From: UKL13-3 sp040387195
GTDB lineage: Bacteria > Bacteroidota > Bacteroidia > UKL13-3
DNA: 64,000 nt
Direction: 5' to 3'
Assembly (NCBI GenBank): GCA_040387195.1
Contig: JAZKEF010000013.1
Coordinates: 124,001 to 188,000, forward strand
Part shown: in pieces, positions 16,867 through 26,157 of the stretch
How the letters are laid out: every line of letters starts with the position of its first letter
Numbering within the stretch: the first letter of the stretch is position 1
The notes under the pieces: generated by a model
What the model saw: the letters and a program-made list of their open reading frames with translations, nothing else
Databases searched by the model: none
What the model was told of the DNA's origin: nothing
Position numbers and translations under genes: made by a program

Positions 16867-17835
16867 TCATGTGCAAAAACCGCTGATAAATTCAAGGGCT
16901 CGCTGCTCACTCCAATAGGTTTCATTGGGTAATCGTTCTGCAAAACCAACATGCCCGCCATATTCCGGGGTTTCCAGGTGGAGGTAGGGATGTGAGGCTG
17001 CGAGTTCTTCTGGGAAACAGGATGGGGTTAAAAAAGGGTCATTTAAGGCATTTACCATTAGGGTTGGTATCCTGATGAACGGAAGAAACTGAAGGGAATT
17101 ACATTTTGCATAATAATCGGCAGCATCTTTAAAACCATTAATAGGTGCTGTAAACAGGTTGTCAAATTGGGTAAATGTACGCATGGTATATATTCCATCC
17201 GTGTTCAACTGTCCCTTAAACTGATTGGCCTTGTATTTCATTTTGTACCTCAAGCTTTTAAGGAATCGTTGCATATACAGCGTGTTTTCAATTCTGGCCA
17301 TTTCGGAGGAAGAGGCGGCCAGATCACAAGGAACGGAAAATGCAAAAGCGATTTTGAGTATTGAAGGGATGATAAAAACCTGTTCGCCAAGATACTTGAG
17401 CAGCACATTTCCTCCTAAACTGAATCCGCCAGCGGCCATTATATCATAGGTATGAAGAGCAACAATATGCTGAACGACTTCATTCACGTCATCGGTAGCA
17501 CCACTGTGGTAAGTACGCAGGGCCTTGTTCATTTCGCCACTGCAGGTTCGGAAATTAACCGCACAGATATCCCAGCCATTTGCGGCAAAATGAAGCCCCA
17601 TGCCTTTGATGTATTGAGAGTCGGAACTGCCTTCCAACCCATGAAAGAGCAGCAGCACTTTGGTATGCCCATCTTTTATCCAATCAAGGTCCAGAAAATC
17701 ACCATCACTCAGCACCAATCGTTCACGTTGATACGGAACGGAAATGGTGCGAAATAATGCGGGGACAATAGTCTCCACGTGTTTGCCTCTAAGGAATTTG
17801 TTTCCGGAAAAAGAAGAGTGGTTGATGAGTGGCAT
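16867..17835 (-). CDS. Alpha/beta hydrolase, YheT type
   Basis: 322 aa with the features of the YheT/EMB8-like hydrolase family. These are VLLLFHGLEGSSDSQYIKGM (oxyanion HG region), AVNFRTCSGEMN, the HSGATDDV motif and the nucleophile elbow GGFSLGGNVLLKYLGE. The catalytic Asp is expected in NALNDPFLTP and the His in YGGHVGFAE near the C terminus. Family substrates are poorly defined, possibly short acyl esters. The start lies 14 bases downstream of the RNase R stop on the same strand, so co-transcription is likely. Confidence 0.9.
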   Translation of the reverse strand: MPLINHSSFSGNKFLRGKHVETIVPALFRTISVPYQRERLVLSDGDFLDLDWIKDGHTKVLLLFHGLEGSSDSQYIKGMGLHFAANGWDICAVNFRTCSGEMNKALRTYHSGATDDVNEVVQHIVALHTYDIMAAGGFSLGGNVLLKYLGEQVFIIPSILKIAFAFSVPCDLAASSSEMARIENTLYMQRFLKSLRYKMKYKANQFKGQLNTDGIYTMRTFTQFDNLFTAPINGFKDAADYYAKCNSLQFLPFIRIPTLMVNALNDPFLTPSCFPEELAASHPYLHLETPEYGGHVGFAERLPNETYWSEQRALEFISGFCT

Positions 17836-17849
17836 ACAATTGTATTCGC

Positions 17850-20072
17850 TTATCTTCTCCGTTTTTTGCCACCTGATTTTTTGTCATTGCGCCCGGATTT
17901 CCCTTTTGTTTTTTCCTGCCTGCGCATGGCTTTTTGTACCCGCACAACGGCCGCATTTCCAACAAGGTCCAGATCTACCTGGCGTTTGATGGTATCAGCG
18001 CCTTTCACAATAACCTGTACCTGATCTCCAAGCTGGTATTTTTTATGGGTGCGTCTGCCAATAATCCATTGGTTCACTTCATCATATTCATAAAAATCAT
18101 CGGCAAGATTGGCAAGGCGGATCATCCCTTCACATTTGTATTCCGTAATCTCTACGTACATTCCCCATTCGGTCACCCCCGAAATGATTCCGGTAAACTC
18201 GTCACCAATAAAATCTTTCAGGTATTCCACTTGCTTGTACCGTACGGAAGCGCGCTCCGCATCGGCAGCCTGTATTTCCATGGCTGACGATTGTTTACAC
18301 ATTTCTTCATATTGCGCTTCATCAGCCGATTTTCCTTTGTGAAGATATGAAAACAATAAGCGGTGAGCCATTAAATCGGGATACCTGCGGATAGGTGAGG
18401 TGAAATGTGTGTAGAAGTCAAAAGCCAGTCCGTAGTGGCTTGTTTTTTTTGTGGTGTAGTACGCTTTCATCATACTGCGAACGGCCATTTGCTGAATGAT
18501 ATTTTGCTCAGGTTTTCCCTCTACTTCAGTCAGCAAATCATTAAAGGATTGGGCGATGGCCTTGGCTGAAGTAGTTTGAATCCGGTAACCGAACCGTCCT
18601 GCAAAATTGGAGAATACCTTCAGCTTTTCGTCACTCGGGTGCTCGTGCACGCGGTATACAAAGGTTTTTTTATTGTCGCCCTTTGCCATTTTAAATACAT
18701 CTTCGGCCACCGTTCTGTTGGCCAGCAACATAAATTCTTCGATGAGTTTATGTGCATCCTTTCGTACTTTTTTAAAAATACCTACCGGTTTAAAGTTCTC
18801 ATCCAGTTTGAATTTCACCTCTTCGGTTTCAAAGTTTACTGCACCATTTTTAAACCTGCGCTCCTTTAATTTTTTCGCAATATTGTTCAGAATGTTAATT
18901 TCAGTGGCAAGATCTCCTTCGCCTGATTCAATTCGTTCCTGGGCTTCTTCGTATGCAAAACGTCTGTCGGAGTATATGACGGTTTTGCCAAGCCAATGAC
19001 TCAGAATGTCGCCATTATCATTCATCTGAAACACTGCCGAGAAGGTGAGTTTTTCTTCATTTGGTCTCAACGAGCATACCCCGTTGGATAATTTTTCGGG
19101 TAACATCGGAATTGTCCTGTCTACAAGGTATACCGATGTTGCACGGTTCAGGGCTTCTTCATCCAGTTTGGTTCCCGGAACTACATAGTGCGAAACATCA
19201 GCAATGTGTACCCCAATTTCATATACACCATCTTTTACCTGCTGAAAGGATATAGCATCATCAAAATCTTTGGCATCTTCGGGGTCAATGGTAAAGGTGA
19301 GTACTTTTCTGAAATCCTTACGTTTGGCTATTTCATCTTTCGTAATATCAGTCGGAATTTTTTCAGCCTCTTTTTCCACCACTTCCGGAAACTTTATAGA
19401 AAAGCCAAATTCAGCAATGATGGCATGCATCTCCGTTTCATGTTCTCCGGGACGCCCAATAACTTCGATAATTTCACCGAAAGGATTTTTATCTTCAACA
19501 CTCCAGGATGTGATTTTTCCAATAGCCTTGTCTCCATTTTTTGCCTTGTTCAGTTTGGTGAGTGGAATGTAGATATCTGCATACATCCGGCTATCATCTG
19601 CAACAAGGAATGCATAGTTGTGGGAAAGTTGGACCACGCCAACAAATTCCATTTTATTGCGCTGGGTAATTTCAACAATCTCTCCCGAAATACGGTCACC
19701 TCCACGCTGGCTGAAAACATTTACTTTTACCTTATCACCATTCAGGGCCGTGTTCAGATGTTCGTTGCCAACATAAATATCACCGGTACCTTCATTGGGA
19801 ATCACAAAGCCGGCTCCCCTTTGTGTCATTTGCAACCGCCCTTCGATAAAGGTTGAAACAAAAAGTGTGGTGTATTTGCCAGGGGCAATCTCTTCAATGA
19901 TGCCTTCTTTTTCCAAAGACTTTAATATTTTAATAATAGAGTCTTTGGCCTCTCCGCTTGTAATATCAAAGTGCGCGGCAACCTGTTTGTAGTTGTATGC
20001 TTTTTTTCTGTTTCCGGCAAATAGCTGTTCTATACTTGTTCTCAGTTTTTTCTGGTTAACGGGTTTGTTCAT
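17850..20072 (-). CDS. rnr: Ribonuclease R
   Basis: A 740-aa 3'-5' exoribonuclease that degrades structured RNA. I chose ATG 20072 (NKPVNQKKLRTSIEQLF); the frame is open to 20312 but the extra 80 residues look like untranslated leader. Order: N-terminal helix-turn-helix-like domain (about 1-70); cold-shock domains (about 75-230); the RNB catalytic domain with the Asp cluster DPEDAKDFDDAIS near residue 260; then an S1 domain (about 640-715) and a Lys/Arg-rich tail (KSGRNDKKSGGKKRRR). The basic tail and helix-turn-helix domain fit RNase R better than RNase II. Confidence 0.95.
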   Translation of the reverse strand: MNKPVNQKKLRTSIEQLFAGNRKKAYNYKQVAAHFDITSGEAKDSIIKILKSLEKEGIIEEIAPGKYTTLFVSTFIEGRLQMTQRGAGFVIPNEGTGDIYVGNEHLNTALNGDKVKVNVFSQRGGDRISGEIVEITQRNKMEFVGVVQLSHNYAFLVADDSRMYADIYIPLTKLNKAKNGDKAIGKITSWSVEDKNPFGEIIEVIGRPGEHETEMHAIIAEFGFSIKFPEVVEKEAEKIPTDITKDEIAKRKDFRKVLTFTIDPEDAKDFDDAISFQQVKDGVYEIGVHIADVSHYVVPGTKLDEEALNRATSVYLVDRTIPMLPEKLSNGVCSLRPNEEKLTFSAVFQMNDNGDILSHWLGKTVIYSDRRFAYEEAQERIESGEGDLATEINILNNIAKKLKERRFKNGAVNFETEEVKFKLDENFKPVGIFKKVRKDAHKLIEEFMLLANRTVAEDVFKMAKGDNKKTFVYRVHEHPSDEKLKVFSNFAGRFGYRIQTTSAKAIAQSFNDLLTEVEGKPEQNIIQQMAVRSMMKAYYTTKKTSHYGLAFDFYTHFTSPIRRYPDLMAHRLLFSYLHKGKSADEAQYEEMCKQSSAMEIQAADAERASVRYKQVEYLKDFIGDEFTGIISGVTEWGMYVEITEYKCEGMIRLANLADDFYEYDEVNQWIIGRRTHKKYQLGDQVQVIVKGADTIKRQVDLDLVGNAAVVRVQKAMRRQEKTKGKSGRNDKKSGGKKRRR

Positions 20073-20229
20073 AATTAATGCTGCTTTTTCACTTGCATAA
20101 AAGTATAACATCTGTAAGGAGGAAAAGGCATTATTTATGCACCAATGGTGACAACTTATTCCATGATTTTTATGTAAACATTGTGTTTTGCGATATAAAT
20201 GTATAAATATTGCAATCGAAGAACATGCA

Positions 20230-22188
20230 ATGAAAAAGAATTTGCTCTTTTTATGGTTGATGGTACAAACATTTGCGGGGTGGTCACTGCCTGTGCAAAA
20301 TGGTGTGTACACCGCTAAAAAAGAGGCTTTTGCATATCCGGTTAACCTTGATGGGGAATGGGATTTTTACTGGCAAACCACTTTTGCAGATTACCGCATC
20401 CTAAAAGATTCATTGGTTGCTGAAAAGTTAGTAGTTCCCGGAAATTGGGATTCATACGGACATCCAAAATTGGGGTATGGTTTATTTGTGATTAAGGTTA
20501 CGGGATACAACCCAGACAACCAAATGGCTTTAAAGATGCCAACCATTAGCAATGCCTTCAGGTTGTATATAAATGGTAAACAGGTTGCAAAAGGCGGAGT
20601 TTTTGGTACAAGCAAAGAACTAAGTATCCCTGATTACACTCCCCAAATGGTGACCTTTACACCTAACTCCGATACCCTTGAAATAGCCTTTGAGGTTTCC
20701 AATTTTTATTACCGGGAGGGAGGTTTGGATTACTCGATTCAACTAGGTGAGGTAGATTCGATTGCTCTTGAATTTCGCAGAGACATTATTGTTGAAGCAT
20801 TTATTACAGGTGCGTTGCTGTTAATGTTTTTCTATTTCATGGGGTATTATTTCATCCGCATGATTGATAAGACGGCACTTTATTTCTCACTCTTGTGTTT
20901 GTCGGCCGCAATGCGAATGGTTAGCACGCAGGAGATCTTACTGCGCCAGTTTGAGATACCGGTATCATGGGACTGGCTCTTTAAGATGGAGCTTATTTCC
21001 ATTGCCATGATTCCGGCATTCGGAGCACTGTATTTATTCAGCTTGTTGAATCAAACAAGGTATCTCAATATTTTAAAGGCGTTTAATTTTGTTACCTTCC
21101 TTATTTGCCTGTACCTGCTTTTTAATAATGTGTATTGGGGTTCCCATATCGTTCCGCCATTCCGCTATTATGCATTAACCGAAATGGTACTGTTGCTTAT
21201 TGTTGTAGCGAGATCCGTGATACTCCGGCAACATCCGTTGGCTGCCTTGGCAAGTGTCGGTTACTTTTTTGTGTTTGTTTTTGGTATCAATGATATTCTG
21301 TATTCGGTAGGTGTTATCAATACGTTTTATGCAATGCCCATTGCCATTTTTATTTATGTATTTATACAGGCAATAGTATTGGCTAAAAAATATAATAATG
21401 CTTTTATTGATGTGGAAAATCTGTCGGGCGAGTTGCAGCGGGTGAATAAAAATCAGGAGACTGTTATACAGCATCGCACTGCAGAGTTGGAAGGGTACAA
21501 TAAAATAAAGGACAAAATATTTTCTATCATCTCACACGATTTGCGCGCACCGATTGCAACACTGAGCAGTGTATTATCGATGGCAGAGGATGCTGATGAT
21601 AAAACAGTGGTTGAGTTGCGCAGTTACTTTAAGGGCATCAAGCGTAATGTAGATAACCTGAATCTCACAATTGATAATATGCTGGTTTGGTCGCAGGGGC
21701 AAATCAACGGTATTGAAATCAAACCCGAAGTCATCAACCTTTCCGAAGAAGTGGAACTTTGCATTTCGTTATATAGTTTGGTGGCTTTGCAAAAGGAGAT
21801 TACATTGATGCACTCTATAACAGAGTCATTTAAGGTGAAAGTAGATCCCGCACACCTGAGTTTGATTTTGCGCAATACTATTAGCAATTCGCTTAAGTTT
21901 ACCAATCTGGGAGGTTCTATCATCCTATCGGCATCGCGTGCCACTCCCGATAAAGTTAAAATCTGTATTACAGATAATGGTATCGGAATACATGCTGATA
22001 GAATTGACGAGCTATTTAATCCGCAACTGCATTATTCCACCTATGGCACCCAAAATGAAAAGGGTACAGGATTGGGTTTAATGCTCTGCAAGGAATATGC
22101 TGAACAAAACGGAGGTTCCATTACCATTGAAAGCGAGGAAGGAAAGGGGGCCAAAGTTTGTGTATTCTTACCGGCTGCTTTTGACTAG
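20230..22188 (+). CDS. 7TM-DISM sensor histidine kinase
   Basis: About 652 aa from ATG 20230, which gives a signal peptide; the longer frame from 20188 does not. A periplasmic sandwich domain (about 25-190) follows, with GEWDFYW, VPGNW and LYINGKQVAKGGVFG, resembling 7TMR-DISM extracellular or glycoside-hydrolase sugar-binding modules. Seven membrane helices follow (about 195-400) and a short coiled coil. The HisKA domain has the phospho-acceptor H436 in SIISHDLRAPI; the HATPase has NTISNSLKFT, ITDNGIGI and GTGLGLMLC. No response regulator gene is adjacent, so the partner is unknown. A sugar or cell-wall ligand is plausible but inferred. Confidence 0.92.
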   Translation: MKKNLLFLWLMVQTFAGWSLPVQNGVYTAKKEAFAYPVNLDGEWDFYWQTTFADYRILKDSLVAEKLVVPGNWDSYGHPKLGYGLFVIKVTGYNPDNQMALKMPTISNAFRLYINGKQVAKGGVFGTSKELSIPDYTPQMVTFTPNSDTLEIAFEVSNFYYREGGLDYSIQLGEVDSIALEFRRDIIVEAFITGALLLMFFYFMGYYFIRMIDKTALYFSLLCLSAAMRMVSTQEILLRQFEIPVSWDWLFKMELISIAMIPAFGALYLFSLLNQTRYLNILKAFNFVTFLICLYLLFNNVYWGSHIVPPFRYYALTEMVLLLIVVARSVILRQHPLAALASVGYFFVFVFGINDILYSVGVINTFYAMPIAIFIYVFIQAIVLAKKYNNAFIDVENLSGELQRVNKNQETVIQHRTAELEGYNKIKDKIFSIISHDLRAPIATLSSVLSMAEDADDKTVVELRSYFKGIKRNVDNLNLTIDNMLVWSQGQINGIEIKPEVINLSEEVELCISLYSLVALQKEITLMHSITESFKVKVDPAHLSLILRNTISNSLKFTNLGGSIILSASRATPDKVKICITDNGIGIHADRIDELFNPQLHYSTYGTQNEKGTGLGLMLCKEYAEQNGGSITIESEEGKGAKVCVFLPAAFD

Positions 22189-22599
22189 GAGGATAAATGC
22201 TTCGGGTACGGGAACGCTTTTTCGTTCGGAATAGTCAAAACACACCATTCCCGTTTTCGCTTCACACACCAATTCCCCCGTTTGGGTTTTGCTAAACCGG
22301 TAGTACAGTTCGAAACTTTTTGATCCGAATCCGGATGCGGTCACCTCAATGGTTAACCGGTCACCATAAAAACATTCCTGTTTAAATACAATGGCAGTGT
22401 CTCCCATAATTACACTTACACCTGCCAAATCCATTTCGGAATACCCAAAACTTCCCAAATACTGCATGCGGGCTTCTTGCATGTAGCTCAGGTATACGTG
22501 ATTACTCAGATGATTGCCATAATTTACATCATCAACCCTTACGGTAAGGTCGGTTTTGAATGTAAAGGTTACGGGAAGTGCGAGGGTAATTCTGGACAT
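22168..22599 (-). CDS. Acyl-CoA thioesterase, 4-hydroxybenzoyl-CoA thioesterase-like
   Basis: 143 aa from ATG 22599, a hotdog-fold protein. The motif VDDVNYGNHLSNHVYLSYMQEARMQYL carries the Asp/Asn region and long helix typical of the YbgC/FadM group. The start at 22650 would add a poorly conserved N terminus. It converges on the histidine kinase gene and overlaps its last 21 bases, so the two 3' ends are antisense to each other. The substrate is not inferable. Confidence 0.87.
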   Translation of the reverse strand: MSRITLALPVTFTFKTDLTVRVDDVNYGNHLSNHVYLSYMQEARMQYLGSFGYSEMDLAGVSVIMGDTAIVFKQECFYGDRLTIEVTASGFGSKSFELYYRFSKTQTGELVCEAKTGMVCFDYSERKSVPVPEAFILLVKSSR

Positions 22600-22759
22600 A
22601 TAATAAGTGTAAAATCCTCCGCAAGCATACACAGATTTCATGAAAATCAATGTTCCGGCCGCTCATATGCCAATTTTAACTGCTTAAATAAGTTGATAAA
22701 TTGTTGATATTGATGCATCTAATCTTTGCTTACTTTGGTCTAAGTATAAAAATTATGTT

Positions 22760-22870
22760 ATGATAGATTTAGCAATCGGGGTCGGGGGGATTATTATCGT
22801 TTTTACAATCGCTTATATTACAAGTGTAAGAAGAAAGCGCAGAGCAGAGGCTGAGTCTGACAATGAATAA
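22760..22870 (+). CDS. Small single-pass membrane peptide (36 aa), candidate
   Basis: From ATG 22760 the frame encodes 36 residues. There is one hydrophobic helix (AIGVGGIIIVFTIAYI), a positive patch RRKRR that would orient it N-out/C-in, and an acidic tail AEAESDNE. A T-rich stretch follows the stop. Upstream lie TTG and ATCTTTG/ACTTTG boxes near 22712-22738, loosely promoter-like. The whole 444-base gap between the thioesterase and the glycosyltransferase otherwise holds no gene. The textbook topology supports a real peptide; translation is unproven. Confidence 0.5.
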   Translation: MIDLAIGVGGIIIVFTIAYITSVRRKRRAEAESDNE

Positions 22871-23056
22871 TTTTTTTATTTTGATGATGGCCATTGGTAG
22901 GTTGCTGTAAAACGCAATAACCAATTTTGGCTTAATGCCCTGAAAATAAATGACTCTTGGGGTGTTTTGATGCTGGTATTCTTCCAAAAAGGATAGCTTT
23001 GGTGCAATACTGAAGGGAAGCCTTCGTTACGAGTGGTAAATTGTTATCATCTATGT

Positions 23057-23087
23057 TTTGCATGTTTCAGTTTTTCTTTTAGGTTTG
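23057..23087 (+). promoter_or_regulatory. Bacteroidota promoter TTTG-N19-TAGGTTTG
   Basis: TTTG at 23057-23060 and TAGGTTTG at 23080-23087 match both boxes of the -33/-7 consensus with the ideal 19-base spacing. The -7 box ends only 7 bases before the glycosyltransferase ATG, implying a very short or absent 5' untranslated region. Confidence 0.65.
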
Positions 23088-23094
23088 AAAACAG

Positions 23095-24267
23095 ATGAAT
23101 TTTGTTGAAGTAGTATTTTGGCTATGTCTGTTAATCATCTTTTACACGTTTGTGGGGTATGCACTTGTGGTATGGATTCTTGTAAAGATAAAACAGCTAT
23201 TCACCCAAAAAGAAGTATATAATAGAGATTTTGAACCGGAAGTTTCGCTGGTGGTTCCCTGCTTTAATGAAGCGGATGTATTGCAGCGTAAACTCCGAAA
23301 CTGTTTTGAACTGGATTACCCAAGGTCTAAATTACACATTGTATTTATTACAGATGGTTCGGATGATGGTTCAAATACCATTCTGAATGCGGCAGAAGGC
23401 ATTACGGTACTGCACGAAAATATGCGTTCGGGCAAATCGGTGGCCGAGAATCGTGCAATGAAATTTGTAAAAACCCCATTCGTTATTTTTTCGGATGCCA
23501 ATACCCGGCTGAATAAGGAAGCCATACGTGAAATTGTAAAACATTACAGCGATGAACGTGTAGGAGCTGTTGCCGGTGAAAAACGTATCGTAAGCAAGGA
23601 ACAGGATTCTGCTCCGGCTGCAGGCGAAGGCTTTTACTGGAAATATGAATCGTATTTAAAAAAGCTTGATTCGCAGCTTCACTCTGTGGTAGGTGGTGCC
23701 GGTGAACTTATCTCGTTTCGGTCGGGGTTGTTTTCTCCATTAGAGGATGATACCATTCTGGATGATTTTGTACAATCCATGCGCATCACACTTAGAGGTT
23801 ACCGTGTAGTGTATGAGCCGAAAGCCTTTGCAGAAGAAACGGCTTCGGCAACGGTAAAGGAAGAATTGAAACGTAAGGTAAGGATCAGTGCTGGAGCATG
23901 GCAGGCCATGACTCGCTTAGGACAGGCCTTTAATCCGTTCCACAATCTGGCTATTGCTTTCTCCTTCATTTCACATAAAGTATTCAGGTGGACATTTGCT
24001 CCACTGGCATTGGTTATTCTTGTACCAACCAATTATTACTTGTTTGCAACACAACATGGCATATACGAAACCATCTTTATAGCCCAATGCCTCTTCTATG
24101 TGTTTACATTGCTGGGTTGGTATTTCGAAAACAAAAAGGTACACATCAAACTGGTGTTTATTCCCTATTATTTTTTCATGACCAACTGGTGTATGTATCT
24201 CGGATTTTTCAAATTTATCACCGGCCGGCAATCAGCCAAATGGGAGCGGGTGCAGCGCGCTACTTAG
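23095..24267 (+). CDS. Family 2 glycosyltransferase, membrane-bound, processive type
   Basis: 390 aa. There is an N-terminal membrane helix (about 1-30), a GT-A catalytic domain (about 45-275), then three or four membrane helices near the C terminus. Catalytic features are VSLVVPCFNEADVL, the nucleotide-binding ITDGSDDGS, the metal-binding SDANTRL, a third Asp in ILDDFVQSMRI, and a Q/R-x-x-R-W-like segment KVRISAGAWQAMTRL. It resembles cellulose-synthase/PgaC-like enzymes that make exopolysaccharide or cell-surface glycan. No polysaccharide operon accompanies it. Its promoter (23057-23087) lies almost directly on the start codon. Confidence 0.9.
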   Translation: MNFVEVVFWLCLLIIFYTFVGYALVVWILVKIKQLFTQKEVYNRDFEPEVSLVVPCFNEADVLQRKLRNCFELDYPRSKLHIVFITDGSDDGSNTILNAAEGITVLHENMRSGKSVAENRAMKFVKTPFVIFSDANTRLNKEAIREIVKHYSDERVGAVAGEKRIVSKEQDSAPAAGEGFYWKYESYLKKLDSQLHSVVGGAGELISFRSGLFSPLEDDTILDDFVQSMRITLRGYRVVYEPKAFAEETASATVKEELKRKVRISAGAWQAMTRLGQAFNPFHNLAIAFSFISHKVFRWTFAPLALVILVPTNYYLFATQHGIYETIFIAQCLFYVFTLLGWYFENKKVHIKLVFIPYYFFMTNWCMYLGFFKFITGRQSAKWERVQRAT

Positions 24268-24341
24268 CTATTGGCTTTTTACATAATGCCGCCAATACCT
24301 CTTAATTCTCACTTCTTAACTCTCAACTTTCAAATCGTACC

Positions 24342-25397
24342 TCACTTAGGTCTGTATTTACTCAGCTTTAATATTTTGTCGAAGTTGGTTTCTTCCATCA
24401 GTTCTTTCAATGTTACATCCGGATTTTCGCGCATATAACTTCTCACAATCTGTAAGCCCGCCCATGTGCCAATCATGGGAGCCGACTCAGGAGGAACACC
24501 ATCGGCAGATGTAAAGGGTCCATCATTGAAATAACGCATGAATTGAGATGGCTCGTTTTGGTACAGCAGTTTTTTCTCAATAAAATGCGTCCACATTTGC
24601 GGTTCGTTTTCGGTGCTCCATTTAAGCTGGGTTGCTGTATAGCCCATCAATACACTGTCGGGAAGTTCGGGTAACAATGCTTTGGTGAAATAGCGGACCT
24701 TCCCCTCTACAATCATGGTTGCCAAAAAACGCCTGTCCTTCGAACTCTGGCTTTCATATTTACTGATGGCAAGTGCTTTGATGGCATTGGGAGCAATGTA
24801 CTCGCGCTGCAGTTTGCGAATCATAAACTCAGGAAATTCATACGCACGGTAATAGTCAGCATACCTTTTATTCATGTACATATCCAGTCCGATGCAAATA
24901 AGACTATCGTATGTAATGTTGGCGTATCCGAATTCTGAAATGAAAGTAACAAAAGAAGGAATCGTGGCTTTCGGAAATTCCTGTTTGTAAACAGACATTG
25001 CATGACTCAGGTCCGCTTCAATATCGGATACATTGCTGTACATCGAATCAACTGTATGTTCCAGTTCAACAAGAGGTTTGTAGGTTAATAATTGTTGCAT
25101 GGGTTTTACAAACAATGAATCGTTCGGGTCGTCAGGCATATTCAGTACATCATGTGCATACGAGCGGTAAAAGGCGCCATATTTTTTATATAATGCCAGA
25201 ACACCTTCTTCAGTTTGTTGCGGATTGATGGCGAAGAGTTCACGGTCGAATCGTTTTAATTTCAACTCAAGGGATTGGTCAACAGTAATTTTTTTTTGTG
25301 TCTTATTTTGGCAACCATTGCAACTTATTAAAACAGTGAATGTGCACAATAAGAGGATATAGATTAAACTTGTAGCAGTATTTTTGACTATCATCAT
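24342..25397 (-). CDS. gldB: Gliding motility lipoprotein GldB
   Basis: About 351 aa. The N terminus is a lipoprotein signal with lipobox LISC followed by NGCQNKTQ. The mature protein contains DQSLELKLKRFDRELF, the YKKYGAFYRSYAHDVL region and the C-terminal GTWAGLQIVRSYM-ENPDVTL typical of GldB. GldB is required for surface gliding and is part of the gliding/type IX secretion machinery set in Bacteroidota. I chose the ATG at 25397; 25394 and 25415 are possible. It is divergent from the beta-barrel gene at 25414, with almost no spacer, so promoters must overlap coding DNA. Confidence 0.9.
   Translation of the reverse strand: MMIVKNTATSLIYILLLCTFTVLISCNGCQNKTQKKITVDQSLELKLKRFDRELFAINPQQTEEGVLALYKKYGAFYRSYAHDVLNMPDDPNDSLFVKPMQQLLTYKPLVELEHTVDSMYSNVSDIEADLSHAMSVYKQEFPKATIPSFVTFISEFGYANITYDSLICIGLDMYMNKRYADYYRAYEFPEFMIRKLQREYIAPNAIKALAISKYESQSSKDRRFLATMIVEGKVRYFTKALLPELPDSVLMGYTATQLKWSTENEPQMWTHFIEKKLLYQNEPSQFMRYFNDGPFTSADGVPPESAPMIGTWAGLQIVRSYMRENPDVTLKELMEETNFDKILKLSKYRPK
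25379..25386 (+). promoter_or_regulatory. -7 element TATTTTTG upstream of the beta-barrel gene
   Basis: TATTTTTG fits TAnnTTTG and lies 27 bases before the ATG at 25414, inside the first codons of divergent gldB. No good -33 box is seen at the expected distance, so confidence is limited. Confidence 0.4.
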
Positions 25398-25413
25398 AAA
25401 AGCAAAAGTAATC

Positions 25414-26145
25414 ATGAAGAAGATAATTTTGGCAACCCTTGCAATAAGTTTAGTTGTTTCGGTAAAAGCACAGATTAAAATCGGTGTGCGTGTTGCACCT
25501 CAAATGACCTGGAGCACCAGCGATAATAAAAGCACAACAACCAATGGAACCCGTATCAATGTTGCATACGGAATGATGCTTGATTATTTTTTTACGGAGA
25601 ATTATGCATTGGGAACTGAATTCGGGATCCAATCATTCGGTACCAATTTAAATCTAGATAAAAGCCGCTATTCGTCTATTACTTATACTGATAGAGAGAA
25701 TAACAACGCGGTTACCACCATTGCGAACCTTGAGGACCTTACCTACGATTATCAATTGCGTTATATTACGGTTCCTATTATGCTAAAAATGCGCACCAAT
25801 GAAATCGGTAACCTGCGATACTATGCCGAATTTGGATATGCTTCGGGGTTTTTGATCCGTTCAAAAGCAGATGTGAGCATGGACCGTTTTGAATTGACGA
25901 ATGTGAACATAAACGAACCTGATGATGAAGATAAGTTCGATATCAATACGCAAAAATACAGCGATAAAGTGAGTAGTTACAGAGGTTCTTTGGTTTTTGG
26001 TGCAGGAGTACAATATAATATATTTGGAAACAGTATGCTGATTGCGGGATTGCGTTATGATAACGGATTTACCAGCTTTACCAGTGATGATCGTTGGAGT
26101 ACATCGTTAAGCAATGTGGCACTCAATATCGGAATGTTGTTTTAA
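25414..26145 (+). CDS. Outer-membrane beta-barrel protein (porin family/OmpA-like barrel)
   Basis: 243 aa with a signal peptide (KKIILATLAISLVVSVKAQ) starting at ATG 25414. The mature part has repeating amphipathic strands such as KIGVRVAPQMTWS, YALGTEFGIQSFGT, YRGSLVFGAGVQY and a final strand SNVALNIGMLF ending in Phe, the usual barrel insertion signal. It resembles the outer-membrane beta-barrel (PF13568-like) proteins frequent in Bacteroidota. The ligand or pore role is unknown. It is followed 12 bases later by nadE, so the two may share a transcript. Confidence 0.85.
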   Translation: MKKIILATLAISLVVSVKAQIKIGVRVAPQMTWSTSDNKSTTTNGTRINVAYGMMLDYFFTENYALGTEFGIQSFGTNLNLDKSRYSSITYTDRENNNAVTTIANLEDLTYDYQLRYITVPIMLKMRTNEIGNLRYYAEFGYASGFLIRSKADVSMDRFELTNVNINEPDDEDKFDINTQKYSDKVSSYRGSLVFGAGVQYNIFGNSMLIAGLRYDNGFTSFTSDDRWSTSLSNVALNIGMLF

Positions 26146-26157
26146 TCCCTAATAGTT

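Noticed and set aside
22769..22987. 72-aa minus-strand reading frame in the gap before the glycosyltransferase
   Set aside because: It lies antisense to the better-supported 36-aa membrane peptide, has no signal or family features, and ends in a Asn/Pro/Asp-rich tail typical of shadow frames.
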